Translations under genes and position numbers: made by a program | Notes under the pieces: model-generated | What the model was told of the DNA's origin: nothing | The model's database searches: none | What the model saw: the letters and a program-made list of their open reading frames with translations, nothing else | Shown here: one piece after another, positions 34,827-44,097 of the stretch | Position numbering within the stretch: position 1 is the first letter of the stretch | Layout of the letters: every line of letters starts with the position of its first letter | DNA from: Mycolicibacterium parafortuitum | Lineage (GTDB): Bacteria > Actinomycetota > Actinomycetes > Mycobacteriales > Mycobacteriaceae | Length of the DNA stretch: 64,000 nt | Direction: 5' to 3' | Assembly (NCBI RefSeq): GCF_010725485.1 | Contig: NZ_AP022598.1 | Coordinates: 5,580,001-5,644,000, forward strand

Positions 34827-37800
34827 CAGGCGATCCTTGCGTTCATGTGCACGGTGGTGCCGGTGGGGGCCGATTCGATGGACACATCCTGCATCAGCGC
34901 TCGCATCAGAGCGATGCCGCGTCCCCGGTGCGGCGGCGGTACCTCGTCGGGTGTCTTCCAGGATCCGGAGTCGATCACCGTCAGGTGCAGCTGGTCGGCC
35001 GTCGCGACCGCGCGCAACCGCACGCGTCCCCCCGGATCGTCGCGGTGACCGTGCTCGATCGCGTTGGCGAGGGCTTCGCCAGCGGCGATGAGGATGTCGA
35101 GCGCCTGGTCGGCGGGCACCCCGGCGCTGTCGAGCCAGCCCCGCAGGGCCGTGCGGCTGCCCGCGAGCTGTGCGACGTCGGCCGGGAAGTCAAGGTCCAG
35201 CGGGGCTGGTTGGCGGTAGAGAAGTAAAGCCACGTCGTCGTGATACCCATCTGCCGGGGCCAACCGCGCCATGATGATGTCGGCCAGTTCGTCCAGTCCT
35301 GTCATCCGGTTGTCCTGCACGACATCGGTGGCGCGCGCGATGCCGTCGTCGATCGATTCCCGCCGGCGTTCCACCAGGCCGTCGGTGTAGAGCAGCAGCG
35401 TCGACCGCGGCGGCATCGTCAGACGGGCCTCGACCCGGTGTGGTGTGTCCCTGAGCCCGAGCGGAGTGGCCCGCGCCTCGGCGAGCAGCCGCGTCGAGCG
35501 GTCCGCGAGCACCAGGATCGGTGGCGGATGCCCGGCGCACGAGTAGACGAGGTCGCCGGTGCCGGGGTCGAGTACCGCGCAGAACGCCGTGGTGCAGCGC
35601 GCGCCGGGCAGGTGCGCGGCGAACCTGTCGAGCGCCGACAGCGCGGCCGCGGGGCTGGGATGTTCGAGCAGCAATGCCCGGCACGCGCTTCGCAGCTGCC
35701 CCATCACCGTGGCCGCGTCCAGCCCGTGCCCGACGCAGTCGCCGACCACCAGTCCGATGCGGCCACCGTCGAGATCGACGACGTCATACCAGTCGCCGCC
35801 GACCTGCAGCGGTTTGGTGGCCGGCTGGTAGCGCACGGCGAACCCGTTGGACAGCGACGGGCCGAGGATCGCGTGCTGCAGCGCCAACGCCGTCTCCCGC
35901 TGCTGGTCGATCTGGTGCACCCGCTGCAACCCCTGACCGAGGCGTCCCGCGAGCACCGCGAGCAGCGTGTTGTCCTCGGCGGTGAACAGGCGCTCCTCGA
36001 ACAGCTCGATGCAGAACACCAGCACGCCGCGCGGGTGGCGCAGCGCGATCCCCGCGGTGCCCGGGATCGACGTGTGCGGATCCAGCAGCACGTCGTCGCG
36101 CACCGTGACGATGAACTGCCGAGTGACCGGCGGCAGTTCCTCCCAGCGGTGGACCGGCTCGCCGACGGCGCTGATCTCCGGTCCGGCGGATTCGTCCTCG
36201 GCGTCCTGGGGCCACGTCACCGCGACGACGCGGCGGGCCTGCCAGATGGACCAGAACTCGTGCGCGGCGGCCAGCACCGCATCGTCGAGAGTGTCGGCCT
36301 GACCCAGCTTCTCGTTCAGTGCCGCCAGCGCGGATTCGCGCTGCACGATATAGCGCTCGGCGGTGACGTCGCGCAGTGTGCCGACGACGATGTCGCGGCC
36401 GGAGTCCGGATCGGCGACGTGGCTGAAGGTCACCGTCACATAGAGCCGGTGACCGTCGGCGTGGGTGACCGGCAGCTCCGGGATCGTGCCGTGCGGTTCG
36501 TGGAGCAACGCGCTGAACGCCTCGCCGACGCGGCGGTGCGCGTCAGCGTCGCTGTCGGCCGACGGCCACCACGGGTGCAGCACCCGGTACGGCAACCCGG
36601 TGGCGGCGTAGCCGAGGATGTCGGTGAACGCCTGGTTGATCTCGACGACGGCGCCGTCCTCGTCGCAGACGAAGAACGCCTCCTGCAGCGAGTCGAGAAG
36701 CGCGGTGCGCCACCGCGCGTGGCCGTCCCGCAACCGCGCGAGCTCGACGTTGGCACGCACCCGGGCGAGCAGTTCGGCGGCGGCGAACGGTTTGACGAGG
36801 TAGTCGTCGGCGCCCGCACGCAGCCCGCTGATCGACGCCTCCTGCCCCGCACGCGCCGACAGCAACAGCACCGGCACCGCCGCGGTGCGCCGATCGGCCC
36901 GCAGTTCGGCGACCAGTTCGAGGCCGTCGAGACCCGGCATCATCACGTCGCTGATGACGATGTCGGGTGCGTCGGCGCGGATCGACTCCAGCGCCTGTCT
37001 GCCGTCGACGACCGCCTCCACCTGGTAGCCGTCCGACCGCAGCAGCCTGGTGAGGTACTCCCGCATATCGGCGTTGTCGTCGGCGACGAGCACCCGCGCC
37101 GCCGTCGTGGCTCCCGTCGCGGATCCTTCGGTAATGCCGGACATGCCCACGCTCTGGGCCACGTACTCGCCGAGGTCGGCGGGGATCCACCGAAGCACCT
37201 CTTCGACATAGGCGTCCGCCGATCCGCCCGCCGGCCTGCCCGAGCCGCCGTCGGTGACGACCGCATCGGCGGGCAGGTGTGCCGACCCGAGTGGCAACCG
37301 AATCGTGAACGTCGTGCCGCGGCCCTCGGCGCTGTCCGCGTCGATCGTGCCGCCGTGCAGCCCGACGAGTTCCTTGACCAGTGCCAACCCGATACCGCTG
37401 CCCTCGTGGGATCGGGCCCTGGCGTTTTCGACTCTGCGGAATCGTTCGAACAGGTGCGGCATCTCGGCCGCGGGCACGCCGGTACCGGTGTCCGCGATCA
37501 GCACCACCGCATCCGTTCCGTCGCGGTGCACCCGGACCGAGATGCTGCCCTCGAAGGTGAACTTCAGTGCGTTCGACAGCAGGTTGAAGACGACCTTCTC
37601 CCACATGTCGCCGTCGACGTAGACGTCCTCGCCCAGTGATTTGCAGTCGACGAGGAACGTCAGACCCGCCCGTTCCACCGCGGAGCGGAACACACTGGCC
37701 AGCTCCGCGGTCAGCCCGCCGAGGTCCACCGGCCGGTATTGGGCCTGCGCGCGCCCGGCCTCTATCCGGGAGAAGTCCAGCAGCGTGTTGACGAGCTTGG

Positions 37801-38989
37801 TCAGACGTAAGCCGTTGCGCCACACCACATCGAGCTCACGACGCGCGTCGTCGCCGACGCTGCCGTCGCGGCGCAACTCCGAGACGGGGTCGAGGATCAG
37901 CGTGAGCGGGGTGCGGAACTCGTGGCTGATGTTGGAGAAGAACGTGGTCTTGGCGCGGTCGAGCTCGGCGAGTTCCTCGGCGCGCCGTTCCTGCGCGCGG
38001 TAACTGCGCGACAGCCCGATGCCCGCGGCGATGTGGCCGGCGACCAGCGTGACGAATCCTCGGTAGGCGTCGTCGAGCAACCGGTACCGGTTGAGTCCGG
38101 CGACCAGGAAACCGACCGGCGACGCACCCTGTTGCAGCAGCGGAACGATCAGGGCCTGCCGCGGAGGTTCACGCCAATCCCCGTGCGGCAGATCGGGATA
38201 CGCCGGGTTGTCCAGGTCGACGAGCAGCGATTCACTTTCGGCGGGGGCGGCCGGCGGCCACACCTCGCCGTCGGCGCCGGTCAGCAGCGCGGGCGCCAGC
38301 GGATGTCCGGCCCGGAAACCGCTGCGGCCCACCAGATGTGCCGCACCGTCGTCGTCGAACAGGTAGGTCAGCGTGAAGGGCAGATCCCGAAGGTTGTGGC
38401 CGAGTTGCTGATCGACGAAGCGCAGGATCTCCGCCTCGGTGCGCACGACGCTCGGATCGGATCCGAGGTCTCGCAGCGTCGCCATCCGGCGCTCGCCGAT
38501 GACCTGGAGGGTGTCCTCACTGACCACGCACAGCATGCCGACCACGGTGCCGTCGTCGTCGCGCAGCGGACTGTAGGAGAAGGTGTGGTAGGACTCCTCG
38601 GTGTAGCCCGCGCGCTCCAGGAACAGCAGCAGCGAGGTGTCCCAGGTGGCCTCGCCGGTGGACAGCACCCGTTCGATCCTGGGGCCGATGTCGTCCCAGA
38701 TCTCCGCCCACACCTCGCCGGCCGGCCGGCCCAGCGCCCACGGGTACTTGCGGCCCAGCGTGACCCGCCGGTACGCGTCATTGCAGAAGAACGTCAGCTG
38801 CGGACCCCACGCCATCCACATCGGGAACCGCGACGACAGCAGGATGCTCACCGCCGTCTGCAGGCTCTGCGGCCAGTGCTGCGGCGGGCCCAGCGGGGTG
38901 GACGCCCAGTCGACCCGGGAGTGGTCTCGGCCGACCTCGCCGCCGTCGGCGAACACCTCTGCCGGGAATGCGCCACCCACCGCGGTCAC
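34826..38989 (-). CDS. Hybrid sensor kinase / receiver / PP2C phosphatase / anti-sigma kinase
   Basis: 1387 residues, no membrane segments. Domains in order: PAS (about 40-165); GAF (about 175-330); HisKA with NISHEFRTPLT, His356; HATPase_c (about 450-570); receiver (about 635-755) with phospho-acceptor Asp681 in ISDVMMPG; PAS (about 765-880); GAF (about 900-1040); SpoIIE/PP2C (about 1055-1245) with GGDWYDVV and VGDCVGHG, Asp1084; and a C-terminal RsbW-like ATPase (about 1255-1385) with EALANAIEHGH, Asn1309, and GRGIALMRAL. It joins a two-component relay to a complete partner-switching pair. GTG start overlaps the upstream STAS gene (GTGA). The output sigma factor is not in the window. Confidence 0.9.
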   Translation of the reverse strand: MTAVGGAFPAEVFADGGEVGRDHSRVDWASTPLGPPQHWPQSLQTAVSILLSSRFPMWMAWGPQLTFFCNDAYRRVTLGRKYPWALGRPAGEVWAEIWDDIGPRIERVLSTGEATWDTSLLLFLERAGYTEESYHTFSYSPLRDDDGTVVGMLCVVSEDTLQVIGERRMATLRDLGSDPSVVRTEAEILRFVDQQLGHNLRDLPFTLTYLFDDDGAAHLVGRSGFRAGHPLAPALLTGADGEVWPPAAPAESESLLVDLDNPAYPDLPHGDWREPPRQALIVPLLQQGASPVGFLVAGLNRYRLLDDAYRGFVTLVAGHIAAGIGLSRSYRAQERRAEELAELDRAKTTFFSNISHEFRTPLTLILDPVSELRRDGSVGDDARRELDVVWRNGLRLTKLVNTLLDFSRIEAGRAQAQYRPVDLGGLTAELASVFRSAVERAGLTFLVDCKSLGEDVYVDGDMWEKVVFNLLSNALKFTFEGSISVRVHRDGTDAVVLIADTGTGVPAAEMPHLFERFRRVENARARSHEGSGIGLALVKELVGLHGGTIDADSAEGRGTTFTIRLPLGSAHLPADAVVTDGGSGRPAGGSADAYVEEVLRWIPADLGEYVAQSVGMSGITEGSATGATTAARVLVADDNADMREYLTRLLRSDGYQVEAVVDGRQALESIRADAPDIVISDVMMPGLDGLELVAELRADRRTAAVPVLLLSARAGQEASISGLRAGADDYLVKPFAAAELLARVRANVELARLRDGHARWRTALLDSLQEAFFVCDEDGAVVEINQAFTDILGYAATGLPYRVLHPWWPSADSDADAHRRVGEAFSALLHEPHGTIPELPVTHADGHRLYVTVTFSHVADPDSGRDIVVGTLRDVTAERYIVQRESALAALNEKLGQADTLDDAVLAAAHEFWSIWQARRVVAVTWPQDAEDESAGPEISAVGEPVHRWEELPPVTRQFIVTVRDDVLLDPHTSIPGTAGIALRHPRGVLVFCIELFEERLFTAEDNTLLAVLAGRLGQGLQRVHQIDQQRETALALQHAILGPSLSNGFAVRYQPATKPLQVGGDWYDVVDLDGGRIGLVVGDCVGHGLDAATVMGQLRSACRALLLEHPSPAAALSALDRFAAHLPGARCTTAFCAVLDPGTGDLVYSCAGHPPPILVLADRSTRLLAEARATPLGLRDTPHRVEARLTMPPRSTLLLYTDGLVERRRESIDDGIARATDVVQDNRMTGLDELADIIMARLAPADGYHDDVALLLYRQPAPLDLDFPADVAQLAGSRTALRGWLDSAGVPADQALDILIAAGEALANAIEHGHRDDPGGRVRLRAVATADQLHLTVIDSGSWKTPDEVPPPHRGRGIALMRALMQDVSIESAPTGTTVHMNARIA

Positions 38990-39351
38990 CGTCGCTCTTC
39001 CGGGGCCGCGACGGCGTCGTCCAGGCTCGGGTACGGCCGCAGCACCGAGTCCAGCCGGGTGACCTCGATCGGCCGCAGCACCTCGGGGGTGGTGGCCACC
39101 AGGCGCACCGCGACTCCCTTGGCGTCGCCGAGCTCACAGCACGTGAGCAGCGCGTTGAGCCCCGCGCTGCCGAAGTAGACGATGCCGTCCAGCTCCAGTA
39201 CGACGAGTCGGGCGGGATGCGCGGCCGCCTCGACCACGGCGTTCTCCAATGCGCCGGTGAGGTCGCCGGCGGTGCTGGTGTCGACTTCCCCGTGGGCGCG
39301 CACGACGACAGCGGCGTCGCGAACGTCCTGCTCGATGTCCAAGAGTCCCAT
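38986..39351 (-). CDS. STAS-domain anti-sigma factor antagonist
   Basis: 121 residues, a single STAS domain: VRAHGEVDTSTAGDL near the start and GIVYFGSAGLNALL with candidate phospho-Ser62. I took ATG 39351; GTG 39369, which overlaps the ANTAR stop as GTGA, would add six residues. The stop overlaps the start of the 1387-residue hybrid. With the 34515 STAS gene, the hybrid is flanked on both sides by antagonist-type partners. Confidence 0.85.
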   Translation of the reverse strand: MGLLDIEQDVRDAAVVVRAHGEVDTSTAGDLTGALENAVVEAAAHPARLVVLELDGIVYFGSAGLNALLTCCELGDAKGVAVRLVATTPEVLRPIEVTRLDSVLRPYPSLDDAVAAPEERR

Positions 39352-39365
39352 GCGTTCCGGGGCCG

Positions 39366-40034
39366 TCACCGGGCGCGCTGATGAGCGGTCAGCAGGAGGT
39401 GGTCGAACTGCCGGCGCAGATCTCCGCGCGGCGCCTGCACGGTGTGGAAGTCCGCGACGATCCTCTCGGCCAGTGTGCGCAGCTTGGTGTTGGTCTGCTG
39501 CGAGCGCCACTGCAGAAGCTCGAACGCCTGATCCGCCTCGATGCCGTACACGAGCATCAGTGCGCCCTTGGCCTGTTCGATCGCGGCACGCGCGGCGAAC
39601 AGATCGGGAAGCGTCTGATTGAGCACGTCGCGGCGGGCCTCGTCGAGCGTGTCGGTCAGCTCGACGTAATAGCCCTCCGTTCCCACCACGGCGCCGCTGC
39701 CGTCTTCCATCCGGTCGGCGACGACGAGGACGGTGTGTTCGCGCCCGGCGGTGTCGAGGAAGCGGTGCCTGCTGGAGAACGAACCGCCCGAGTGCAGCGC
39801 CTGATCGAGGAGTTCCTGGACGTGCCGCCGATCCTCGGGATGCTTGTGGGCGAGCAGCAGCTCGGTGGTCGGGGTGACGCTGCCCGGTTCGTAGCCATGC
39901 ATGCGCGCGACCTCGTCCGACCACTCCCACCGCTGCCCGACGAACCAGAAGCGGAAGGTTCCTACGCGGAGGTTGCCATTCGACCGGAGCAGTGTGGCCA
40001 ACTCGGGTCCCGGCGCCCGGTCAGTGTGCGGCAT
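39366..40034 (-). CDS. PAS-ANTAR domain protein (RNA-binding antitermination regulator)
   Basis: 222 residues. PAS fold about 20-135, with FWFVGQRWEWSDEVARMHGY and HPEDRRHVQELLDQAL. ANTAR domain about 145-205 with AAIEQAKGALMLVYGIEADQAFELLQW and NTKLRTLAERIV. ANTAR proteins bind paired RNA hairpins to prevent transcription termination. The start is ATG 40034 (MPHTDRA); an upstream GTG at 40067 would add 11 residues. First gene of the leftward operon ANTAR-STAS-hybrid-STAS. No receiver domain is attached, so the PAS may sense the signal directly. Confidence 0.87.
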   Translation of the reverse strand: MPHTDRAPGPELATLLRSNGNLRVGTFRFWFVGQRWEWSDEVARMHGYEPGSVTPTTELLLAHKHPEDRRHVQELLDQALHSGGSFSSRHRFLDTAGREHTVLVVADRMEDGSGAVVGTEGYYVELTDTLDEARRDVLNQTLPDLFAARAAIEQAKGALMLVYGIEADQAFELLQWRSQQTNTKLRTLAERIVADFHTVQAPRGDLRRQFDHLLLTAHQRAR

Positions 40035-40073
40035 TTCCGCATTATTCCACCTGACAGGGCGGTGCAAACCGGT

Positions 40074-40355
40074 TCACACGCGGAGGCGCGCGGTGTGCGG
40101 CCCGAACTCGTTGGCGACGACCGACACCACGGTTGCTGGGAAACCCCCGCGCCGGGCGTGCTCGCGGATCGCGTCTTCGTCGTCGGCCTCGTGCACGCAG
40201 TACACCTTGTCGCCGGCGACATAGCTGGTGATCCAGCGGTACGGCACGCCGAGCGATTCCATTGCCGCGATCGACTTCTCGGCGATCTCGGCGAGCTGGG
40301 TCTCGGTCAGCCCGGACGCGCCGGGGATGTCTCGTTCGATGAGGAAACGGGGCAT
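40074..40355 (-). CDS. DUF4242 family small protein (SCO4226-like)
   Basis: 93 residues of ferredoxin-like fold pattern: MPRFLIERDIPGASGLT at the start, SYVAGDKVYCVHEADDEDAI in the middle. DUF4242 proteins form dimers or higher oligomers; one relative (SCO4226) binds nickel. ATG at 40355 with GGAGGG five bases upstream. It is 39 bases before the ANTAR gene and could be cotranscribed. An 11-base perfect inverted repeat lies in its leader. Function unknown. Confidence 0.8.
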   Translation of the reverse strand: MPRFLIERDIPGASGLTETQLAEIAEKSIAAMESLGVPYRWITSYVAGDKVYCVHEADDEDAIREHARRGGFPATVVSVVANEFGPHTARLRV

Positions 40356-40377
40356 GACGCCCTCCTGTTCGGCGATG

Positions 40378-40404
40378 GGTCGATGGCCGGTTCGGCCATC
40401 GACC
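40378..40404. repeat. Perfect 11-base inverted repeat in the DUF4242 leader
   Basis: GGTCGATGGCC at 40378-40388 and GGCCATCGACC at 40394-40404 are exact complements around a 5-base loop (GGTTC). The repeat begins 23 bases upstream of the DUF4242 ATG at 40355, in the 168-base gap to the divergent LuxR gene. It may be an operator or an RNA hairpin. The ANTAR protein next door makes RNA binding worth considering, though ANTAR targets are normally two short hairpins. Confidence 0.65.
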
Positions 40405-40511
40405 GACAGTGCGCCTGCCGCGCCGCCGCGGTCATCGGCAATAGTCACCCAGATACCGCCGACCACCCGAAAGAACCCTCGTTTCCGCTGGTGAGAGCAT
40501 CCGCGCGGAGA

Positions 40512-40523
40512 TACGATTCGGCC
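40512..40523 (+). promoter_or_regulatory. Leaderless -10 box (TACGAT)
   Basis: TACGAT at 40512-40517 fits TANNNT and ends six bases before the GTG at 40524 of the LuxR-type gene. No Shine-Dalgarno sequence is visible. Confidence 0.5.
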
Positions 40524-43118
40524 GTGACGCTCACCGGGCGCGACCACGAGCTGAGCGAGCTCGCAAGGTGGGAGACCGACGCGCGCGCCGGCCGGGGTGG
40601 CGCGGTGCTGGTGTGCGGCGAGTCCGGGGCAGGCAAGACCTCGTTCGTCGAGTCGTTCGTCGCCGGCCTGCCCGAAGGCACCGCCGTGCTGTGGGGCGCA
40701 TGCGACCCGCTGTCCACGCCGCGGCCTCTCGGCCCGCTGCACGACCTGGCGGGCAGGTTCGGCGACCGGACCCGGCGACACCTGAGCGCAGGCGGGCAGC
40801 CACACGACATCTTCGTGTCGGTGTTCGCCGACCTGCGGGACCGACCGTCGGTCCTCGTCCTCGACGATCTGCACTGGGCCGATCAGGGCACCATCGACCT
40901 GTTCCGGTTCCTGGTGCGGCGCGCCCGCCAGTCGCACCTGCTGGCCGTCGGGATCATGCGCGAGGACGAGGTCGGTGTCACGCATCCGCTCCGTGCCCTG
41001 CTCGGCGACATCGCACGATCCCCGCACGCTCAGCTGATGACGCTGCCGCCGCTGACCCTGGAGGCGATCGCGACGCTGATCGGTGACCGCGACGTCGACG
41101 CGCACCGGCTGCACGAAGTGACCGGCGGCAACGCGTTCTTCGTCTGCGAGATGCTCGACCACCACAGCACGGACCTGCCCGCGACGGTGCGCGACGCGAT
41201 CCTGGCGCGCACGGCCGAGCTGGACGCCCAAGCGTGGGATCTGCTGCACCTGCTGAGTTGCGCACCCGGCGCCATCGGCGACAACCTGCTGGCCCCGCTG
41301 GGAGTGAGCCTGCCTGCCCTGCGCGCCCTGCATCAGGCCAAGCTGATCCGCCGGGACACCCGCGGGGTCGCCTTCCGCCACGACCTGTGCAGGCGCGCGA
41401 TCGCCGGGGTGATCCCGCCGGGCGCTGAGCCCGGGCTGCACCGCCGGTTCCTCGAAGCTCATCGCGCCGCCGCCGACCTGGACCCGGCGGTGCTGACCCA
41501 CCACGCCCTCGGCGGCGGCGACAAGGCGCTCATCACCGCGGCCTCGGCCGATGCCGGTCGCACGGCCGCGCGTTCGGGGGCGCATACGCAGGCGTGCGAG
41601 TTCTTCGAGATCGCGCTGGAGCGCGGCGGACTGCTCGATGCCGTAGAGGAAGCCGAACTGCTCGAGCACCTGGCCGACGAGTACTACCTGACCGACCGCC
41701 TCGACGACGCGATCGGTGCCTGCCGGCGGGCGATGCGGATCCGGCAGGATCTCGCGGATCCGGTGGCCGTCAGCGCCGACCACCACGCCCTGGCCGTCTA
41801 CGAGTGGTACAACGGCAACCGAGCCCAGGCCGACGAGCACGTCGCCGCCGCAATCGCGGCACTGGACACCGAAGCGGCGCAACACTATCCGGGCCATCTC
41901 AGCCGGCTGGGCCACGCGTTGGCGATGCAGGCATTCCTCGCCATGCAGTCCAGCCGCCTCGGCACCGCCGCCGAGACGCTCACCCGGGTGCGCCAGATCG
42001 CCACCGACGCAGACGATCCGCATCTGGCGGTGCGGCTGAGGCTCGTCGGTTACTACTGCGACATCCTGTCCGGCAGCACCGCGGTCCGCGATGACCTGCT
42101 GTCGGAGCTGGCGTCGGGACCGCGGCACATCGACGAAACCTATTCAGGCGGCTACACGAACCTCACCTACTTCGATGTGGAGCAGCGGCGGCTGCCCGCC
42201 GCGGCAGCACTGCTGGACGCCAGCATCCCGCTGATGATCGAACACGATCTTCCGATCTGCCGGATGGTGCAACTCGGCTCACGCAGCCGGATGAACCTGC
42301 TGATCGGCGATTGGGACGACGCGCTCGCCGACGCCGCCTCGGTGCTGGAGAACCCGAGCGCACCGCTGGCACGGACCTGGCCGCTGCTGATCCGCGGCCT
42401 GGTCGCGCTGCGGCGCGACGGCGACGATTGCGGCTTCATCGACCAGGCATGGGAATTGGCCTGCCGCTACGGCGAACTCGTCCGGATGCTGCCCGCGGCG
42501 TCGGCCATCGTCGAGCGCGCCTGGCTGACCGGCCGACCCGATCCGCGCGTGCAGGCGTGTCTGCCGCTGCTGCGCACGGCGCCGGCGGCGGGGCTGGAGT
42601 GGGCGCGCGGCGAGCTGGGGATGTGGCTGCGCCGCATTCACCTGACACCCGACCTGGATCCGGCCGAGGTCGCCGAGCCGTATGCGGTGCTGCTGCGGGG
42701 CCGATTCGACGATGCCGCCGTGGCGTTCCACCGACTGTCGACCCCGTACGACGCGGCGCTGGCGCTGGCCGACTCCGGTGAGCCCGACGCGATCCGGCGC
42801 GCCCTCGACATCCTCGACCGCCTCGGCGCCGACGCCGTCGCGGGGAAAGTCCGCGCCGACCTGCGCGCGACCGGCGTGTCGACGGTGCCGGGGCCGCGCC
42901 GCGCGTCAACGCTGGCCAATCCCGCGGGGCTGACCACCCGGCAGGTGGAGGTACTGCGCCTGATCGGGGACGGGCTGACCAACGCCGAACTCGCCGAACG
43001 GCTGTTCCTGTCGGTCAAGACCGTCGACCATCACGTGTCGGCGATCCTCACCAAGCTCGACGTCACCAGGCGTCGCGATGCCGTGCGCCGAGCCAGGGAG
43101 GTCGGGATCCTGTCCTGA
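40524..43118 (+). CDS. Large ATP-binding LuxR-family regulator (LAL/MalT-like)
   Basis: 864 residues. AAA/STAND ATPase at the N-terminus with Walker A CGESGAGKTS (near 29) and Walker B VLVLDDLHWAD (near 112), a long helical TPR-like region (about 300-790), and a C-terminal LuxR-type helix-turn-helix (about 800-862) with LTTRQVEVLRLIGDGLTNAE and TVDHHVSAILTKL. These act as ATP-driven activators responding to small ligands. The GTG at 40524 is chosen on the leaderless promoter signature; the frame is open far upstream, but that stretch is antisense to the ANTAR and DUF4242 genes. Targets unknown; the divergent DUF4242-stress operon is one possibility. Confidence 0.87.
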   Translation: MTLTGRDHELSELARWETDARAGRGGAVLVCGESGAGKTSFVESFVAGLPEGTAVLWGACDPLSTPRPLGPLHDLAGRFGDRTRRHLSAGGQPHDIFVSVFADLRDRPSVLVLDDLHWADQGTIDLFRFLVRRARQSHLLAVGIMREDEVGVTHPLRALLGDIARSPHAQLMTLPPLTLEAIATLIGDRDVDAHRLHEVTGGNAFFVCEMLDHHSTDLPATVRDAILARTAELDAQAWDLLHLLSCAPGAIGDNLLAPLGVSLPALRALHQAKLIRRDTRGVAFRHDLCRRAIAGVIPPGAEPGLHRRFLEAHRAAADLDPAVLTHHALGGGDKALITAASADAGRTAARSGAHTQACEFFEIALERGGLLDAVEEAELLEHLADEYYLTDRLDDAIGACRRAMRIRQDLADPVAVSADHHALAVYEWYNGNRAQADEHVAAAIAALDTEAAQHYPGHLSRLGHALAMQAFLAMQSSRLGTAAETLTRVRQIATDADDPHLAVRLRLVGYYCDILSGSTAVRDDLLSELASGPRHIDETYSGGYTNLTYFDVEQRRLPAAAALLDASIPLMIEHDLPICRMVQLGSRSRMNLLIGDWDDALADAASVLENPSAPLARTWPLLIRGLVALRRDGDDCGFIDQAWELACRYGELVRMLPAASAIVERAWLTGRPDPRVQACLPLLRTAPAAGLEWARGELGMWLRRIHLTPDLDPAEVAEPYAVLLRGRFDDAAVAFHRLSTPYDAALALADSGEPDAIRRALDILDRLGADAVAGKVRADLRATGVSTVPGPRRASTLANPAGLTTRQVEVLRLIGDGLTNAELAERLFLSVKTVDHHVSAILTKLDVTRRRDAVRRAREVGILS

Positions 43119-43211
43119 GGGCGCCGAAAATAGGTAGCCATCACCGATACGCCGCGCATCCGCCGACGGTCATCGTTGCGGTACCACCTCAACGGACCGA
43201 CAGGGAACGAC

Positions 43212-44072
43212 ATGACTTCAGCGAAGACCGCTGCGGAATCCACCACCGACGCGGACGCCGACCGCCTGCTCAAGGCCAAACACCGGGCGCTGTGGGCGTC
43301 GGGCGACTATGCGGCGGTGGCCGCCGACCTGATTCCCGAATTGGGGCCGCGTTTGGTCGACGCGTGCGGGATCCGGCCGGGGCAGCGCGTACTCGACGTC
43401 GCGGCGGGCACCGGCAACGCGGCGATCCCGGCCGCCGCCGCGGGTGCGAGCGTCGTCGCCGGCGACCTGACCCCGGAACTGTTCGACGCCGGACGATCGA
43501 GCGCCGACCGGCACGGTGTGCACGTGACGTGGGTGGAGGCCGACGCCGAGGCGATGCCCTTCGGGGACGGCGAATTCGACGTCACCATGTCGTGCGTCGG
43601 AGCGATGTTCGCCCCGCACCACCAGGCCGCCGCCGATGAGATCGTGCGCGTGACGCGCCCCGGCGGGACGATCGGGATGATCAACTGGACGCCAGAGGGA
43701 TTCATCGGCCGTCTCTTCGCGACGATGAAGCCCTACGCTCCCCCGCCACCGCCGGGCGCCTCACCCGCACCGCTGTGGGGCAGCGAGGAGCACGTGCGAG
43801 AGTTGTTCGGCGACAGGGTCAGCGGACTGACGATGAGCCGTCAGACCGTGACGTTCGACGTGTGCGCGACTCCGTTGGAGTTCCGCGAGTTCTGGAAGAC
43901 CAACTACGGACCGACCATCGCGGCCTACCGGTTCAACGCCGGGGACCCGGATCGGGTGGCAGCGCTCGACCGTGACTTCCTGGCCTTCCTGGAGCAGACC
44001 GACGAGTCACCGGAGCCGGGCCGGACCGCCTACCACGCCGAGTACCTGTTGGTGACCGCGACCAAGAGGTGA
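43212..44072 (+). CDS. Class I SAM-dependent methyltransferase
   Basis: 286 residues. SAM-binding motif I VLDVAAGTGNAAIPAA (near 66), motif II VVAGDLTPELF, acidic motif EADAEAMPFGDGEFDV and motif IV-like DVTMSCVGAMFAPHH, as in UbiE/Methyltransf_11 proteins. The ATG at 43212 has AGGGA six bases upstream; the in-frame start at 43176 lies outside a good ribosome site. Separated from the LuxR gene by 93 bases. It converges on the permease gene. Substrate unknown. Confidence 0.85.
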   Translation: MTSAKTAAESTTDADADRLLKAKHRALWASGDYAAVAADLIPELGPRLVDACGIRPGQRVLDVAAGTGNAAIPAAAAGASVVAGDLTPELFDAGRSSADRHGVHVTWVEADAEAMPFGDGEFDVTMSCVGAMFAPHHQAAADEIVRVTRPGGTIGMINWTPEGFIGRLFATMKPYAPPPPPGASPAPLWGSEEHVRELFGDRVSGLTMSRQTVTFDVCATPLEFREFWKTNYGPTIAAYRFNAGDPDRVAALDRDFLAFLEQTDESPEPGRTAYHAEYLLVTATKR

Positions 44073-44097
44073 CAGCGCGGCGCGCGCCGGCCCGTGT

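Noticed and set aside
35240..37639. Rightward open frame of about 800 codons opposite the hybrid sensor gene
   Set aside because: Its translation is Arg/His/Gln-rich without motifs and mirrors third-position GC of the real leftward gene. The same applies to long open frames opposite the P450 gene (4792-6255) and the 2-oxoacid oxidoreductase gene (49868-53182).
34515..40355. A sigma factor gene belonging to the partner-switching operon
   Set aside because: I looked in the operon and on both sides and found none; the target must be encoded elsewhere.
39381..40523. Extension of the LuxR-type gene upstream to 39381
   Set aside because: This stretch is antisense to the ANTAR and DUF4242 genes and has no homology-like pattern; the Walker-A domain begins properly after the GTG at 40524.
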